From: an uncultured Victivallales bacterium
GTDB taxonomy: Bacteria; Verrucomicrobiota; Lentisphaeria; Victivallales; UBA1829
Reading direction: 5' to 3'
Length of the DNA stretch: 64,000 nt
NCBI GenBank assembly: GCA_934644965.1
Contig: CAKUDG010000010.1
Coordinates: forward strand, 22,012-86,011
The notes under the pieces are model-generated. The model did not search any database. It saw only the letters and a program-made list of their open reading frames with translations, and was not told the origin of the DNA. Position 1 is the first letter of the stretch. Each line of letters starts with the position of its first letter. Shown piece after piece: positions 10,267-18,997 of the stretch. The translations under genes were made by a program, and so were the position numbers.

Positions 10267-10465
10267 ATCCGGACAAAAGTCTTTTTTCCCCCTCCGGCCT
10301 CCGATTTCAGAAAAGCGCTTTGCCTGTCATGAAAGAGATCCGCCTCCTTTTTTCCCTCATCGCGGATCCTGGTTTCTCAAGTCTGATGCCGTTCCCATCC
10401 ATTACGTCTCTTGTGCTTCGTTGCCTGTCGATTCCGGGATTGTCACATCCGGCGGAGGGGAAATT

Positions 10466-10624
10466 TCAGTTCCTCAGCTGGCCGCCGTAGGGATCCCGTT
10501 CCCAGTTTGCAGGCGTGTTGAAGGGTTTCGGATTCACGCCGGAGCGTTCCTGAGGCGTCATGCAGGAACAGCACGCCACAAGACACCCGGAAACAAGCAG
10601 CAGAAGCAGAAAAAAACGAATCAT
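10466..10624 (-). CDS. Small lipoprotein, 52 aa
   Basis: A very short gene with GGAAGG upstream of its ATG. The product starts MIRFFLLLLLVSGCLVACCS: a hydrophobic leader with two possible lipobox cysteines (Cys14 in VSGC, Cys18 in LVAC). About 30 mature residues follow, including PFNTPANWERDPYG. I recall similar Pro-Phe-Asn-x-Pro-x-x-Trp-Glu motifs in small lipoproteins of PVC bacteria, but this is memory and not a search result. A perfect hairpin precedes it at 10654-10674. Function unknown; the protein is presumably anchored in a membrane facing the periplasm. Confidence 0.7.
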   Translation of the reverse strand: MIRFFLLLLLVSGCLVACCSCMTPQERSGVNPKPFNTPANWERDPYGGQLRN

Positions 10625-10653
10625 GGGGTAAAACCTTCCTTTCCCGTTTTTTC

Positions 10654-10674
10654 TCCGGGGAAACCTTCCCCGGA
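10654..10674 (-). promoter_or_regulatory. Hairpin in the leader of the small lipoprotein gene
   Basis: Perfect 9-bp inverted repeat TCCGGGGAA / TTCCCCGGA with a 3-base loop, followed on both strands by T-rich sequence. It could act as an attenuator or mRNA-stabilising 5' hairpin for the 52-aa lipoprotein, or as a bidirectional terminator. Confidence 0.55.
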
Positions 10675-10726
10675 CTTTTTCTTTCTGAAACAACAGTCTG
10701 TCGTAAAACACAGTGAAATATAAAAC

Positions 10727-10765
10727 AAAAAAGCACGGCCCATGATCTTGCGCCATGAACCGTGC
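10727..10765 (-). terminator. Rho-independent terminator
   Basis: On the minus strand GCACGGTTCATG pairs with CATGGGCCGTGC (two G-U pairs) around a 9-base loop, followed by six T. It ends transcripts of the coiled-coil gene and the 35-aa gene. Confidence 0.85.
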
Positions 10766-10812
10766 GGAACTTCCCGGACCTGCATCAGGGGGAAATGGAA
10801 TCAGACATTTTC

Positions 10813-10920
10813 TTAAAACATGCCGTATGTCTGCATTTCCATAAACTGCATGCACAAAGTGGCAATCAGCAGAATCAGCGCAAAGGCGGCTGTCACAGTG
10901 AAAATTGATGAAGAATACAT
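10813..10920 (-). CDS. 35-aa single-helix membrane protein
   Basis: The ATG at 10920 follows a perfect AGGAGG site. The frame encodes a 35-residue peptide starting MYSSSIFTVTAAFALILLIA, with one hydrophobic helix (about residues 6-24) and a short Met-rich tail ending QTYGMF. It lies 61 bases downstream of the membrane-anchored coiled-coil gene and just before a strong terminator, so the two are probably one transcript. No family recognised. The ribosome-binding site, helix and terminator placement support a real gene; function is unknown. Confidence 0.65.
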   Translation of the reverse strand: MYSSSIFTVTAAFALILLIATLCMQFMEMQTYGMF

Positions 10921-10981
10921 CTTGGAAAATCCTCCTTGGTCTCGTCCCGGATAATTGAATGTCTGCGGCAGATAATAATGG

Positions 10982-12424
10982 TCATTCCTCAATCAGAATG
11001 TCATCCAGAAAGGTTTCTTCTTCTCCCGCTGAGTCAGAACTGTCATCCATCACCTCGTCAACGACTTCCTCCTCCATGGGAGCGGCATTCTCTTCCGCTG
11101 CAGCCGGGGCGGCTTCTTCATTGGTGCTGAGAATCAGATCGGCTGCGGCTTTCTTCGCATCCATTTCAGCTTTCTTTTTGGCCGCTATCATGGCAAGATC
11201 CTCTTCAGAGAAATAGACCGTGTCGCCAACCTGGGGATAGACCACCGGCTTCGGAAGCGGAAGAAGATTCGCCACTGCGCCGTAATCACTGACTTTCACA
11301 ATCTGAACCTTCCCCGCAAATGTGGCTTCCGGGCTCGCAAGGTCACGGGCAACGGTCATGATTTCTCCGTCGGGAAGCGGAGCGTCTATCTTCTGCTCAA
11401 AGCCCTTGCCGATCTTTTGGACAATCTGATTCTTGGATCCAATGTCCAGCGTGATGAAACCATATTTCTTGTCCACATAAATGACTTTCCCCTGAATGTA
11501 CTTGATGACGTCTTCCTTCGCAACGGTCTTCACTTCTTCAGGAGCCACATTCGTATCCGGATTGATGATCTTCGTCAGACGGGTCACTTCCGAATTCAGT
11601 TTCTCAATCTTCGCGAGCTGGGTCTTCAGCTCCGCGTTTTTCTTTTCATTTTCGGATTTGAGAGAAGCCGTCAGTTTCTTTTCGTCTTCAAAATCCTGTT
11701 TCACTTTGACGAAATTGTCGCGATAGCTTTCCACGTTGGCAACGGTTCTCTTCAGATTGTCCGCATAATCATCCCCGTCCAGAGAAGGATTTTCAATTTC
11801 AAGGACGTCGGTCACTTTCTTCACATGATCGGCCAGTGCAATATTCCGGTCGTTGATCGCTCCGACTCTGCGGGAAACCTTGTTCATGGAATTCTTATAC
11901 TGTTCATTGTCTTTCAGATCCTGAACGGTGATGGGCTCTTCAATCTGTTCGCTGAGGGCCACAATCTGCTCCAGAACTCCATTGTTCCGGGTCTGCACTG
12001 AAAGGACCCGTTCCTTGATCGCAGCCTGGCGGTCGGAACTCGCGGCTACCTTCTTCAGCTCGACGGAATCCGTTTCATCCGCAACTTCAAGTGTGGAGGC
12101 GACTTCACTCAGGGTATCGGCCAGAGCACTCCTCTGGGCGATAATCCGTTTGGCTTCCGCATCCAGTTTGGCAACCAGTTTATTCGTCGCATCAGCGTTA
12201 TAGACCTTGTGGTCAAGTTTGGCGGTTGTGAGCTCGGAGGAAAGATTCGTCCCGGACCGGGATTCATCGTCAATCGTTTTGGCGGTGCTGACAATCGCAT
12301 GGGACATTGTTTTCCAACCCTGAACCAGCTGTTCCCGTTTGTTGAACAGCATGCAGCCGAAAATCACAACGACGATCGCTGTCACCAGTATCAGAATGTT
12401 TATGACCCTGTTTGCAATGCCCAT
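10982..12424 (-). CDS. Membrane-anchored coiled-coil protein, 480 aa, unknown function
   Basis: One N-terminal helix (ANRVINILILVTAIVVVIFG) anchors the protein. Residues 30 to about 290 are Lys/Glu/Leu-rich and predicted coiled coil. Residues 310-400 form a compact beta-rich domain (GKVIYVDKKYGFITLDIGS) seen by eye as repeated short strands. The last 50 residues are extremely acidic (runs of Glu and Asp). The layout suggests a periplasmic structural or scaffolding protein held in the inner membrane, but no homologue is recognised with confidence. The 35-aa membrane gene follows. GGGAG sits just before the ATG, and a TTGACA promoter match lies about 80-105 bases upstream. Confidence 0.85.
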   Translation of the reverse strand: MGIANRVINILILVTAIVVVIFGCMLFNKREQLVQGWKTMSHAIVSTAKTIDDESRSGTNLSSELTTAKLDHKVYNADATNKLVAKLDAEAKRIIAQRSALADTLSEVASTLEVADETDSVELKKVAASSDRQAAIKERVLSVQTRNNGVLEQIVALSEQIEEPITVQDLKDNEQYKNSMNKVSRRVGAINDRNIALADHVKKVTDVLEIENPSLDGDDYADNLKRTVANVESYRDNFVKVKQDFEDEKKLTASLKSENEKKNAELKTQLAKIEKLNSEVTRLTKIINPDTNVAPEEVKTVAKEDVIKYIQGKVIYVDKKYGFITLDIGSKNQIVQKIGKGFEQKIDAPLPDGEIMTVARDLASPEATFAGKVQIVKVSDYGAVANLLPLPKPVVYPQVGDTVYFSEEDLAMIAAKKKAEMDAKKAAADLILSTNEEAAPAAAEENAAPMEEEVVDEVMDDSSDSAGEEETFLDDILIEE

Positions 12425-12500
12425 CCTTCATCTCCCTGTTCTTAAAAATTTTCTATCGTCTATGTTCAAATCTCACATGGTAACCCCGAATCAATGGCGT

Positions 12501-12529
12501 AAACTACAATATCTTTCATGCCATGTCAA
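12501..12529 (-). promoter_or_regulatory. Putative promoter of the coiled-coil gene
   Basis: On the minus strand a perfect TTGACA (12524-12529) and a weaker TAGTTT (12501-12506) are separated by 17 bases, followed by an AT-rich leader. Confidence 0.45.
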
Positions 12530-12580
12530 ATATCTTACAGCGTTTTTTACTGAAATATCCGGAAAATATCTGATTTTTTT

Positions 12581-13153
12581 TCACCCTCGGGCCTGTTCCA
12601 GAAACAGGAAACGTGCCGGCCCCAGTTTTTTCAGCGCCTTCAAAGTCCAAGGAAACGCAAAAGGACGGAGTCCGTCCCTGCAGTTCTCCGGAAGCTCCCA
12701 GATCAGGACCGAATCCGATGCCCAGTTCCGGAACGCCTCATCCTCCGTCAGCGCAGAAAGCAGATCCACGGACTCCTCATACGGCGGATCCGCAAAAATG
12801 TATGCCGGACGGACCTCCGCGGCCAGACGTCCGGACAGAGCAGGAAGAGAACCGTGTAAAATCCGGAAATCCGTCTCCACTCCCAGCCGACGCACTTTCT
12901 CCGCATTCCGCCCGAGCGTCTTCAATGAGGCGGAGGAGGAATCCACAAACAGAACAACGGATGCCCCGCGGCTCGCCGCTTCAAGCCCGACCGTCCCGAC
13001 TCCGGCAAAAAGATCGGCAAAAACCACTCCCGAAAGATCTCCAAGGCTGTCAAACAGCGCCTTCCTCGCCCGCACCGATGTGGGACGGACTCCATCCCAT
13101 GCCGGAGAATGCAGCGTCACTCCACGTGCCTTTCCCGATACAATTTCCATCAT
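12581..13153 (-). CDS. rsmD: 16S rRNA (guanine966-N2)-methyltransferase RsmD
   Basis: This 190-aa SAM-dependent enzyme methylates G966 of 16S rRNA in the assembled 30S subunit. The family N-terminus is MEIVSGKARGVTLHSPAW followed by RPTSVRARKALFDSL. The SAM-binding motif is FADLFAGVGTVGLEAASRGA, and the catalytic D-P-P-Y tetrad appears in IFADPPYEES near residue 125. The frame opens at 13228, but the two consecutive ATG codons at 13153/13150 coincide with the conserved N-terminus. It stands alone on the minus strand. Confidence 0.93.
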   Translation of the reverse strand: MMEIVSGKARGVTLHSPAWDGVRPTSVRARKALFDSLGDLSGVVFADLFAGVGTVGLEAASRGASVVLFVDSSSASLKTLGRNAEKVRRLGVETDFRILHGSLPALSGRLAAEVRPAYIFADPPYEESVDLLSALTEDEAFRNWASDSVLIWELPENCRDGLRPFAFPWTLKALKKLGPARFLFLEQARG

Positions 13154-13620
13154 AGTCTTTTCTTCTGCCCTGCACTGCTTTTGGATTCTGTTTGTCTCAG
13201 CTTTTCTTTCCTCTGCCGGAGGAAGCACAGGAAAAAAACGAAGGAGAACGGCATTTCCTCCTCCGCCGTATTCCCGCCCCTGCTGCTCCTTAGCCCGGCA
13301 GAACGACTCTCAGTACATCTCCCGTCACGGCTTCCGCGTCTTTCTCACGGAAAAGGGTCTTGGGAAAAAGAATGTTTGCTGAACTGACATGAATGAATGA
13401 AAACATTGTGAGCATCTTCCTATCCGCTCAAAAACCAAGATGCCTGAGCTCGAGAGGGGAAATACATGCTCCGTTCATCCACCTCACCGCGGCGGAACCA
13501 ATGCCGTTGACAGACATTCTTCAGCCATCTTCAGCCATCTTCAGCCATTGGCTCCATCTTTTCTTCAGGATGCTTCTCTTCTGCCTCAGGAACATCAAGC
13601 CAATGCCCCGGCACCAGGAG
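13154..13620. other. Intergenic region with a short tandem repeat
   Basis: No gene is supported. Positions 13521-13550 hold three copies of a 10-bp unit (TCAGCCATCT, last copy TCAGCCATTG). CATTGGCT near 13545 recurs as its complement near 13600, but too distant for a simple hairpin. Confidence 0.5.
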
Positions 13621-15165
13621 TCACTCCCACTCAATGGTTCCGGGCGGTTTTGATGTAAGATCGTATACCACGCGGTTCACACCGTTCACCTCATTGATGA
13701 TCCGGGAGGAAATCCGTTCCATGAGGTCGTACGGGAGTCTCACCCAGTCCGCAGTCATTCCATCCCGGCTTTCCACGGCCCGGAGGGCGATGACATTCTC
13801 ATAAGTGCGTTCATCCCCCATCACGCCCACCGTCTTCACGGGAATAAAGACGCCGAATGCCTGCCAGATCTGATAGTAGAGTCCGGCCTTCTTCATTTCA
13901 TCGACTATGATTTCATCAGCGTTCCGGAGAATCTCCAGATCCTCCCTGTTGACGGCCCCAAGCATCCTCACCGCCAGCCCCGGCCCGGGGAACGGCTGAC
14001 GCATCACCATTTCCTCCGGAAGCCCCAGCTTGCGCCCGACTTCCCGGACTTCATCCTTGAACAGACGGCTCAGAGGTTCAATCAACTTGAATTTCATCTT
14101 CTCTGGAAGTCCGCCGACGTTGTGATGGCTTTTGATCATGGAACTCGGATTGCCGTCAATCGGAATGCTTTCGATCACGTCCGGATAAGTGGTGCCCTGT
14201 GCCAGAAATTCCACATCGGGAATCTCCGCCGCGGCTTCATCAAAGACTTCAATGAATTCGCGCCCGATGATTTTGCGTTTCTCTTCCGGTTCCCGGACTC
14301 CGGCAAGACGATCCAGAAAACGGTCGGTCGCATCCACATATTTCAGCGGAATCCCGAATACACCGCCGAAAAGCTCCTTCACCCGTTCCGCCTCTCCTTT
14401 CCGGAGAACTCCGTTGTTCACAAAAATACAGGTCAGGCGATTTCCCACAGCTTTATGAATCAGAGCAGCCGCCACGGAGGAGTCCACTCCTCCGCTGAGA
14501 CCGAGAATCACATGAGAATCCCCGACCGTCTCGCGGATTTCCCGGCAGCTGCGCTGAATGAACGATTCCATGGTCCATTCTCCGCTGCATCCGCAGACAG
14601 TCCGGCAGAAATTCCGGAGAACCAGCCCTCCCAGAGGAGTGTGTACCACTTCCGGGTGAAACTGAATCCCGTAAATGCGTTTCGCCGGATTCTGGACCGC
14701 GGCATACTCCGTATTTTCCGTCCGGGCGAATGCGGAAAAGCCTTCCGGAAGACGCGTCACCTTGTCTCCGTGGGACATCCAGACCTGAGTCTCCTCCGGG
14801 AGTTCCGCAAACAGCGGTGAATCGCCGAAAATTCTGAGCTGCGCCTTACCGTATTCGCGGGCCTTGCCGCGAGTCACTTCCCCTCCCAGCGTCCGGACCG
14901 TGAGCTGGAGTCCGTAGCAGATTCCGAGCACAGGAATTCCCAGTTCAAAGATCCGGGGATCGCAGAGCGGCGCATTCTCCTGATAGACACTGGCGGGCCC
15001 GCCGCTCAGAATAATCCCCGCGGGAGATTCCGCACGGATCTCCTCCGCAGTCATGCGGTAGGGAACTATTTTGCTGAACACGTTGACTTCTCGGATGCGG
15101 CGCGCAATCAGCTGGCTGTACTGGGATCCGAAATCCAGAACCAGGATGGTTTCATTTCTGCTCAT
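13621..15165 (-). CDS. guaA: GMP synthase (glutamine-hydrolysing)
   Basis: This 514-aa enzyme converts XMP to GMP using ATP and glutamine. The N-terminal class I amidotransferase domain has VLDFGSQYSQLIARRIRE, the nucleophilic cysteine in LGICYGLQL and the catalytic His in GIQFHPEV. The ATP-pyrophosphatase domain has the P-loop GLSGGVDSSVAA. The C-terminal dimerisation domain ends with YDLTSKPPGTIEWE, the invariant family terminus. Full length and intact. guaB is not in the window, and no purine-riboswitch-like structure is evident upstream. Confidence 0.98.
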   Translation of the reverse strand: MSRNETILVLDFGSQYSQLIARRIREVNVFSKIVPYRMTAEEIRAESPAGIILSGGPASVYQENAPLCDPRIFELGIPVLGICYGLQLTVRTLGGEVTRGKAREYGKAQLRIFGDSPLFAELPEETQVWMSHGDKVTRLPEGFSAFARTENTEYAAVQNPAKRIYGIQFHPEVVHTPLGGLVLRNFCRTVCGCSGEWTMESFIQRSCREIRETVGDSHVILGLSGGVDSSVAAALIHKAVGNRLTCIFVNNGVLRKGEAERVKELFGGVFGIPLKYVDATDRFLDRLAGVREPEEKRKIIGREFIEVFDEAAAEIPDVEFLAQGTTYPDVIESIPIDGNPSSMIKSHHNVGGLPEKMKFKLIEPLSRLFKDEVREVGRKLGLPEEMVMRQPFPGPGLAVRMLGAVNREDLEILRNADEIIVDEMKKAGLYYQIWQAFGVFIPVKTVGVMGDERTYENVIALRAVESRDGMTADWVRLPYDLMERISSRIINEVNGVNRVVYDLTSKPPGTIEWE

Positions 15166-15409
15166 TCTTTATTACACTCTCGATCTGTTCTTTTTCTTCC
15201 GGCCATTCGTCGGCGCAGCGTGGGGAAGCGCCGGTCCGGGAGGAGGACTCCTAAAGAAACCGCCGGATTCAGGACTTTCTCCGGTAAGGAATTCCTTGAT
15301 GATTCAATTTTCTAATTTTTCTGATCTATATAATAGAACTCCCGACTCCTCTTTTTTCCAGTCCATGGAAGAACTTTGATGAAATTATTTGGAAAAAGAG
15401 AAGATGCGC

Positions 15410-15437
15410 TTGACAAAGTCCGCCAGACGGTTATGTT
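15410..15437 (+). promoter_or_regulatory. Promoter of the Lrp-type gene
   Basis: TTGACA (15410-15415) and TATGTT (15432-15437) are separated by 16 bases, about 85 bases upstream of the start codon. Confidence 0.6.
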
Positions 15438-15522
15438 AGCCCCAGAAAACGGGCTCCCCGCCTCAACAGGAGGGAGATGCCGGTCAACAAAAAAAGCCAC
15501 ATCCAAGGAAATGAGGTGCAAC

Positions 15523-15798
15523 ATGGTTACAGCAGTCATCCTCGTCAGTGTCGAACGCCATCTGCTCAATGAGATCATTGACGAAATCGTAAAGATTCCC
15601 GGCATCACGGAAGTCCATTCCGTCGTCGGCGAATACGACCTTGCAGCCATTGCCAGAGTCAAGAGCAACCAGGATCTTTCCGCCATCATCGCGGACAAAA
15701 TGTGCCGTCAGATCAAGGGCATCACCCGGACAAAAACCCTGATTTCCCTTACATCCTACTACAATTATGATGCAAAGGCGGCTTACGGGGATCTCTGA
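15523..15798 (+). CDS. Stand-alone Lrp/AsnC ligand-binding (RAM) domain protein
   Basis: This 91-aa protein starts MVTAVILVSVERHLLNEIID and consists only of the alpha-beta RAM domain that binds amino acids in Lrp/AsnC regulators (GITEVHSVVGEYDLAAIARV). The usual N-terminal helix-turn-helix is missing. Such stand-alone RAM proteins form multimers and may act as amino-acid sensors or partner with full Lrp proteins. GAGGTG precedes the ATG; an upstream in-frame extension lacks Lrp character. It is flanked by its own promoter and a strong terminator, so it is a monocistronic unit. Confidence 0.88.
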   Translation: MVTAVILVSVERHLLNEIIDEIVKIPGITEVHSVVGEYDLAAIARVKSNQDLSAIIADKMCRQIKGITRTKTLISLTSYYNYDAKAAYGDL

Positions 15799-15841
15799 AC
15801 AGAAATTCCCTTCCCCCGCTTTTCCGGAACATGAAAATTCC

Positions 15842-15873
15842 AGGCGCGTCCGTTCGGAACGCGCCTTTTTTTT
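15842..15873 (+). terminator. Rho-independent terminator of the Lrp-type gene
   Basis: GGCGCGT pairs with ACGCGCC around a short loop and is followed by eight T residues. Confidence 0.9.
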
Positions 15874-15983
15874 ATGCCGATTCTCTTTCTCCTTTTCTCG
15901 CTTTTGGAACCGCAAGGGAAAAAGAACAAGGGAAAAAATTCCTTTTTTCCCCCCCCCCTGAGAACTGCTGACGAAGCACGCGG

Positions 15984-16487
15984 TCAAACCCGGATCAGAT
16001 CCAGAAATTCCGCATGGATGGTTTCCGACAAGGCAAAGGGCGAGACTCTGAGATTGGTGCCGACCCTGCCCCCGCTCACATAAATAGAATCGTACAGAAT
16101 GGCCGTTTCATCGATCCAGGAGGGAAAGACTTTTTTCATTCCCAGCGGGGAACACCCTCCATGAATGTATCCTGTCATGGGGAGGAGCTGTTTTGAGGGG
16201 AGCATTTCCAGACGTTTCCGTCCTGCGGCGCGGGCGGCCTTCTTCAGATCCAGCTCACGGCATCCGGGAATGATGAAGACAAAACATTCCGAAGGCTGAA
16301 AAGAGGTCGTCACCAGGGTTTTGAAGACCTGTTCGGGATCAACTCCGAGCTTTTGAGCAATGGAAACCGCGTCCAGACGCCCGTCCTCGACGGAATATTC
16401 CAGAAACTGATATTCGACTCCAAGACCTTCCAGCATCCTCATGGCATTGGTTTTCCCCACGCCGCCGCTGCTGTTATTGTTCATCAT
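15984..16487 (-). CDS. ybaK: YbaK/EbsC-family aminoacyl-tRNA deacylase
   Basis: This 167-aa protein of the YbaK family hydrolyses mischarged tRNA (in E. coli Cys-tRNA-Pro). The sequence shows LEYSVEDGRLDAVSIAQKLG, VFKTLVTT, the conserved basic segment and the hallmark TGYIHGGCSPLGMKKVFPS. It lies downstream of the peptidase gene and its ATG overlaps that gene's TGA by one base (TGATG), so they are translationally coupled. A functional link between them is not obvious. Length is normal. Confidence 0.93.
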   Translation of the reverse strand: MMNNNSSGGVGKTNAMRMLEGLGVEYQFLEYSVEDGRLDAVSIAQKLGVDPEQVFKTLVTTSFQPSECFVFIIPGCRELDLKKAARAAGRKRLEMLPSKQLLPMTGYIHGGCSPLGMKKVFPSWIDETAILYDSIYVSGGRVGTNLRVSPFALSETIHAEFLDLIRV

Positions 16488-18532
16488 CAGGAAGGAACTC
16501 CTTTCCCGTCATCCGCGGAGACATTCTTTCTCTCTTCCTTTCTCTCTTCCCGGTCCGCAGGAAAAAGTCCGGCAGCAGTGGTCCGCGGATTCACTTTTCT
16601 CAGAGGACGTTTTGAATCTTCCGGCAGGGATGCGGTGGAAGAAGAGGTCTTCCCGCTTCCCGTTTCTCTCTCCTTTTTCTTCCCCTCGGAATCAGAATCG
16701 GGAAGCAGGCAGCGGATTTCCGCACGGCTCCGGGAACGTGAGATCAGAGTTTTGCTGTTCCAGAACTGCCGGTAATCCTGCTGGAAACGGTCGAGATCAA
16801 TTCCTTCCCATGCTTTCTGATTGGCTTTTTCCGGATCCCCGGTTTCGACGAGAGCACGGTAATAGCGGCCCGGGATTCCGGCATAGGAATTTTCCTCCTT
16901 CAGAACGGGTCCGCCGCAGAGCATGAAATAGACCAGAGACCAGACGGCAGGATAGGAAAGTTCGTGTTCCGCCTGAAATTCCTCCAGAGACATTTCCTTG
17001 AGTCTGCGCACATCACCCAGTCCGGAAAACGCGGCACGGCGTCCTCTTTCCAGCAGATCCCGTCCGGGAGACAAACGGAATTTCCCGCTTCCGCGGGATT
17101 CCACATCCTCAAAAAGCTGAGCCAGCCCTTCGTTGAACCACACATGAGCATTCCGTCCGCCTGCGGCATAAAACAGATACTGATGGAAAAGTTCATGATA
17201 CAGGGTATGAATCATTTCCTCCATTCGGCTCTTCCCCTTCAGACGGGGAACAGGGGAAACGACAAGCTCCTTTTTCATCGCCATCCAGATCCCGATCGAC
17301 CATTTCCATTCCTCTCCGACGTAAGCGACGTAGTCCTCATGGGATCCGAAGATGCGGATCACGCTGACATCGTCAATTTCCCGCAGCGGCGGAAGCACCT
17401 GGCTGTAGAAATCGCGGATCTTCTCCGCTTCCCGACGGATTTCCTCGATTTCGGAACTCTTCCGGATATCGGCGGTCAGGATGAAATTCGGAGTTTCCAG
17501 ATACCACCATCCGGGGAGGTTCCGGATGTTGGATATGACGTTCTGCCGGCTGCGGAGATACTTTTCGCTGTACTGGATTTCTTCCCCGGTCCTTTTCAGC
17601 CCCTCTCTTTTTTTCTCCTCCCAGGGGGACTGCGCTTTCGGCCTCTGGAGCTTCAGACTGCTGACGGACGCAAGGGCCGCCCGTCCCGCCTTCTCCCCGG
17701 ACAAGGAAGGGGCAAAGCGGTAAAAAAGCACCACGCCGTGTCCCGGGACACGTTCATCCGTGCAGAGGAAAAGGAAGGTTCCGAGATTTTCCCTGCCCGG
17801 GATCTCATAACGGAGGATCCGCGTCATCGGGGAGGAAGTGCGGATATTTTCTTCGGAAAGAGTCAGCGATTCCGCGCCGGTGAAGGTTTTCAGCCACTTT
17901 TCCATCTGGAAGGGGAATGTTTCCGTTCCCGATGATCCGCCGGACTCGGAATCCTCCTTTTCAGATTCAGAGTGTTTTCTCGCGGCATTCCCGCCTTCCG
18001 CATTGGAATCGGCATGGGTTTTTGTATTCAAACGACGGATCCCGGGCTTTGCTGTCGTCCCGGGCTTTGCTGTCGAACGTGCGTTCGCTTTCCATTCACG
18101 GGCCCAGGAGTCAAAGCTTTCGCGGGTGACGTAATCCTCATAAAAGCAAGGGGGACTTTCCTCCGAGGGCGCGGGAAGAGAGGGTATCCCGATCAGAATG
18201 GAAACACCGGGAGAGGAAAAACTCGCGGCACACTGATCATTCATCCAGGCGTCACGGAGGGAAACGCCTTCGAGCTCCAGCCCGTCACTTCTGCGGAAGG
18301 CGGCATGACTCAGAGCCGGCAGCGGTCTTTGTTCACAGTCCTTGAGCGGCCGGAAACGGATTCCGATCCCGGGAAGGGAAATCTCCCGTTCCAGACGCAG
18401 ATGGCGGGAGGATGGAGCGGCTGAAGAACGAGTCTCATCCGAATCCGCATGAAAAAACGGCAGATGGAGGAGAAGAAGAACACTCAGAAGGAAAAGGGGA
18501 GTTCTTCTTTTTTTCATCCGGGTCCGATACAT
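16487..18532 (-). CDS. Secreted or membrane-tethered gluzincin-type metallopeptidase-like protein
   Basis: About 680 aa. After a Lys/Arg-rich N-terminus (MKKRRTPLFLLSVLLLLHLP) comes a signal helix, then a long beta-rich region. The peptidase-like domain near residues 440-475 reads TLYHELFHQYLF followed by HVWFNEGLAQLFED: an HExxH zinc site plus the downstream NE of gluzincins, as in DUF1570-type proteins. A Lys/Ser/Glu-rich low-complexity linker near residues 150-200 contains a short tandem repeat (AKPGTTAKPG). The C-terminus is highly charged. Start uncertain: ATGs at 18604, 18532 and 18517 are in frame, none with a strong ribosome site. Substrate unknown; it probably acts outside the cytoplasm. 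Confidence 0.75.
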   Translation of the reverse strand: MYRTRMKKRRTPLFLLSVLLLLHLPFFHADSDETRSSAAPSSRHLRLEREISLPGIGIRFRPLKDCEQRPLPALSHAAFRRSDGLELEGVSLRDAWMNDQCAASFSSPGVSILIGIPSLPAPSEESPPCFYEDYVTRESFDSWAREWKANARSTAKPGTTAKPGIRRLNTKTHADSNAEGGNAARKHSESEKEDSESGGSSGTETFPFQMEKWLKTFTGAESLTLSEENIRTSSPMTRILRYEIPGRENLGTFLFLCTDERVPGHGVVLFYRFAPSLSGEKAGRAALASVSSLKLQRPKAQSPWEEKKREGLKRTGEEIQYSEKYLRSRQNVISNIRNLPGWWYLETPNFILTADIRKSSEIEEIRREAEKIRDFYSQVLPPLREIDDVSVIRIFGSHEDYVAYVGEEWKWSIGIWMAMKKELVVSPVPRLKGKSRMEEMIHTLYHELFHQYLFYAAGGRNAHVWFNEGLAQLFEDVESRGSGKFRLSPGRDLLERGRRAAFSGLGDVRRLKEMSLEEFQAEHELSYPAVWSLVYFMLCGGPVLKEENSYAGIPGRYYRALVETGDPEKANQKAWEGIDLDRFQQDYRQFWNSKTLISRSRSRAEIRCLLPDSDSEGKKKERETGSGKTSSSTASLPEDSKRPLRKVNPRTTAAGLFPADREERKEERKNVSADDGKGVPS

Positions 18533-18997
18533 GTTTGATACATCTTTGATTTCTTCTTTGGTCTGTTTCCGCGGCTTTTTCCGTTTTTCCCCGGCTCCCG
18601 GCATTCCGGTTCACTTTTCCGTCCTTCCCATTTCTGAGGCGCTCTGAGGGACAGGTTCGCGGGCAGGATTGGAGATCATGAGGGGAAAAGGCTTTTTCAA
18701 AAGCGGAAAGCCCCCTTCCCCGGGAGACTCTTTCCTTACTGTTTCGTCTGATAACAATACAACAGAGAAGAAGGAAATGCAAATTTTCCTTGACGGGAGG
18801 GAGGAGGAAAAGAATAATCGGGAATCCTTCCTCTTTCCTTCCTTTTCCTCCTGCTCTCTCTCCCTCTCGGGGACTCATCCCAGACATGCGGGAAAAATCA
18901 GGTGAAGTTCTTGAATATTCTGAAATCCGACTGTATGGTAATGGGCCGATTTTTCGGGAATCTTGTTCAAGAGAGACAGAAAGGAAACACAGAAAAA
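18533..18997. other. Divergent intergenic region with a promoter match
   Basis: This region separates the minus-strand peptidase from the plus-strand dehydrogenase. A plus-strand promoter match is TTGAAT (18911-18916), 17 bases, TATGGT (18934-18939), about 60 bases before the dehydrogenase ATG. Nothing else recognised. Confidence 0.45.

Noticed and set aside
15166..15375. Purine riboswitch before guaA
   Set aside because: No conserved three-way junction or loop sequences seen in the leader.
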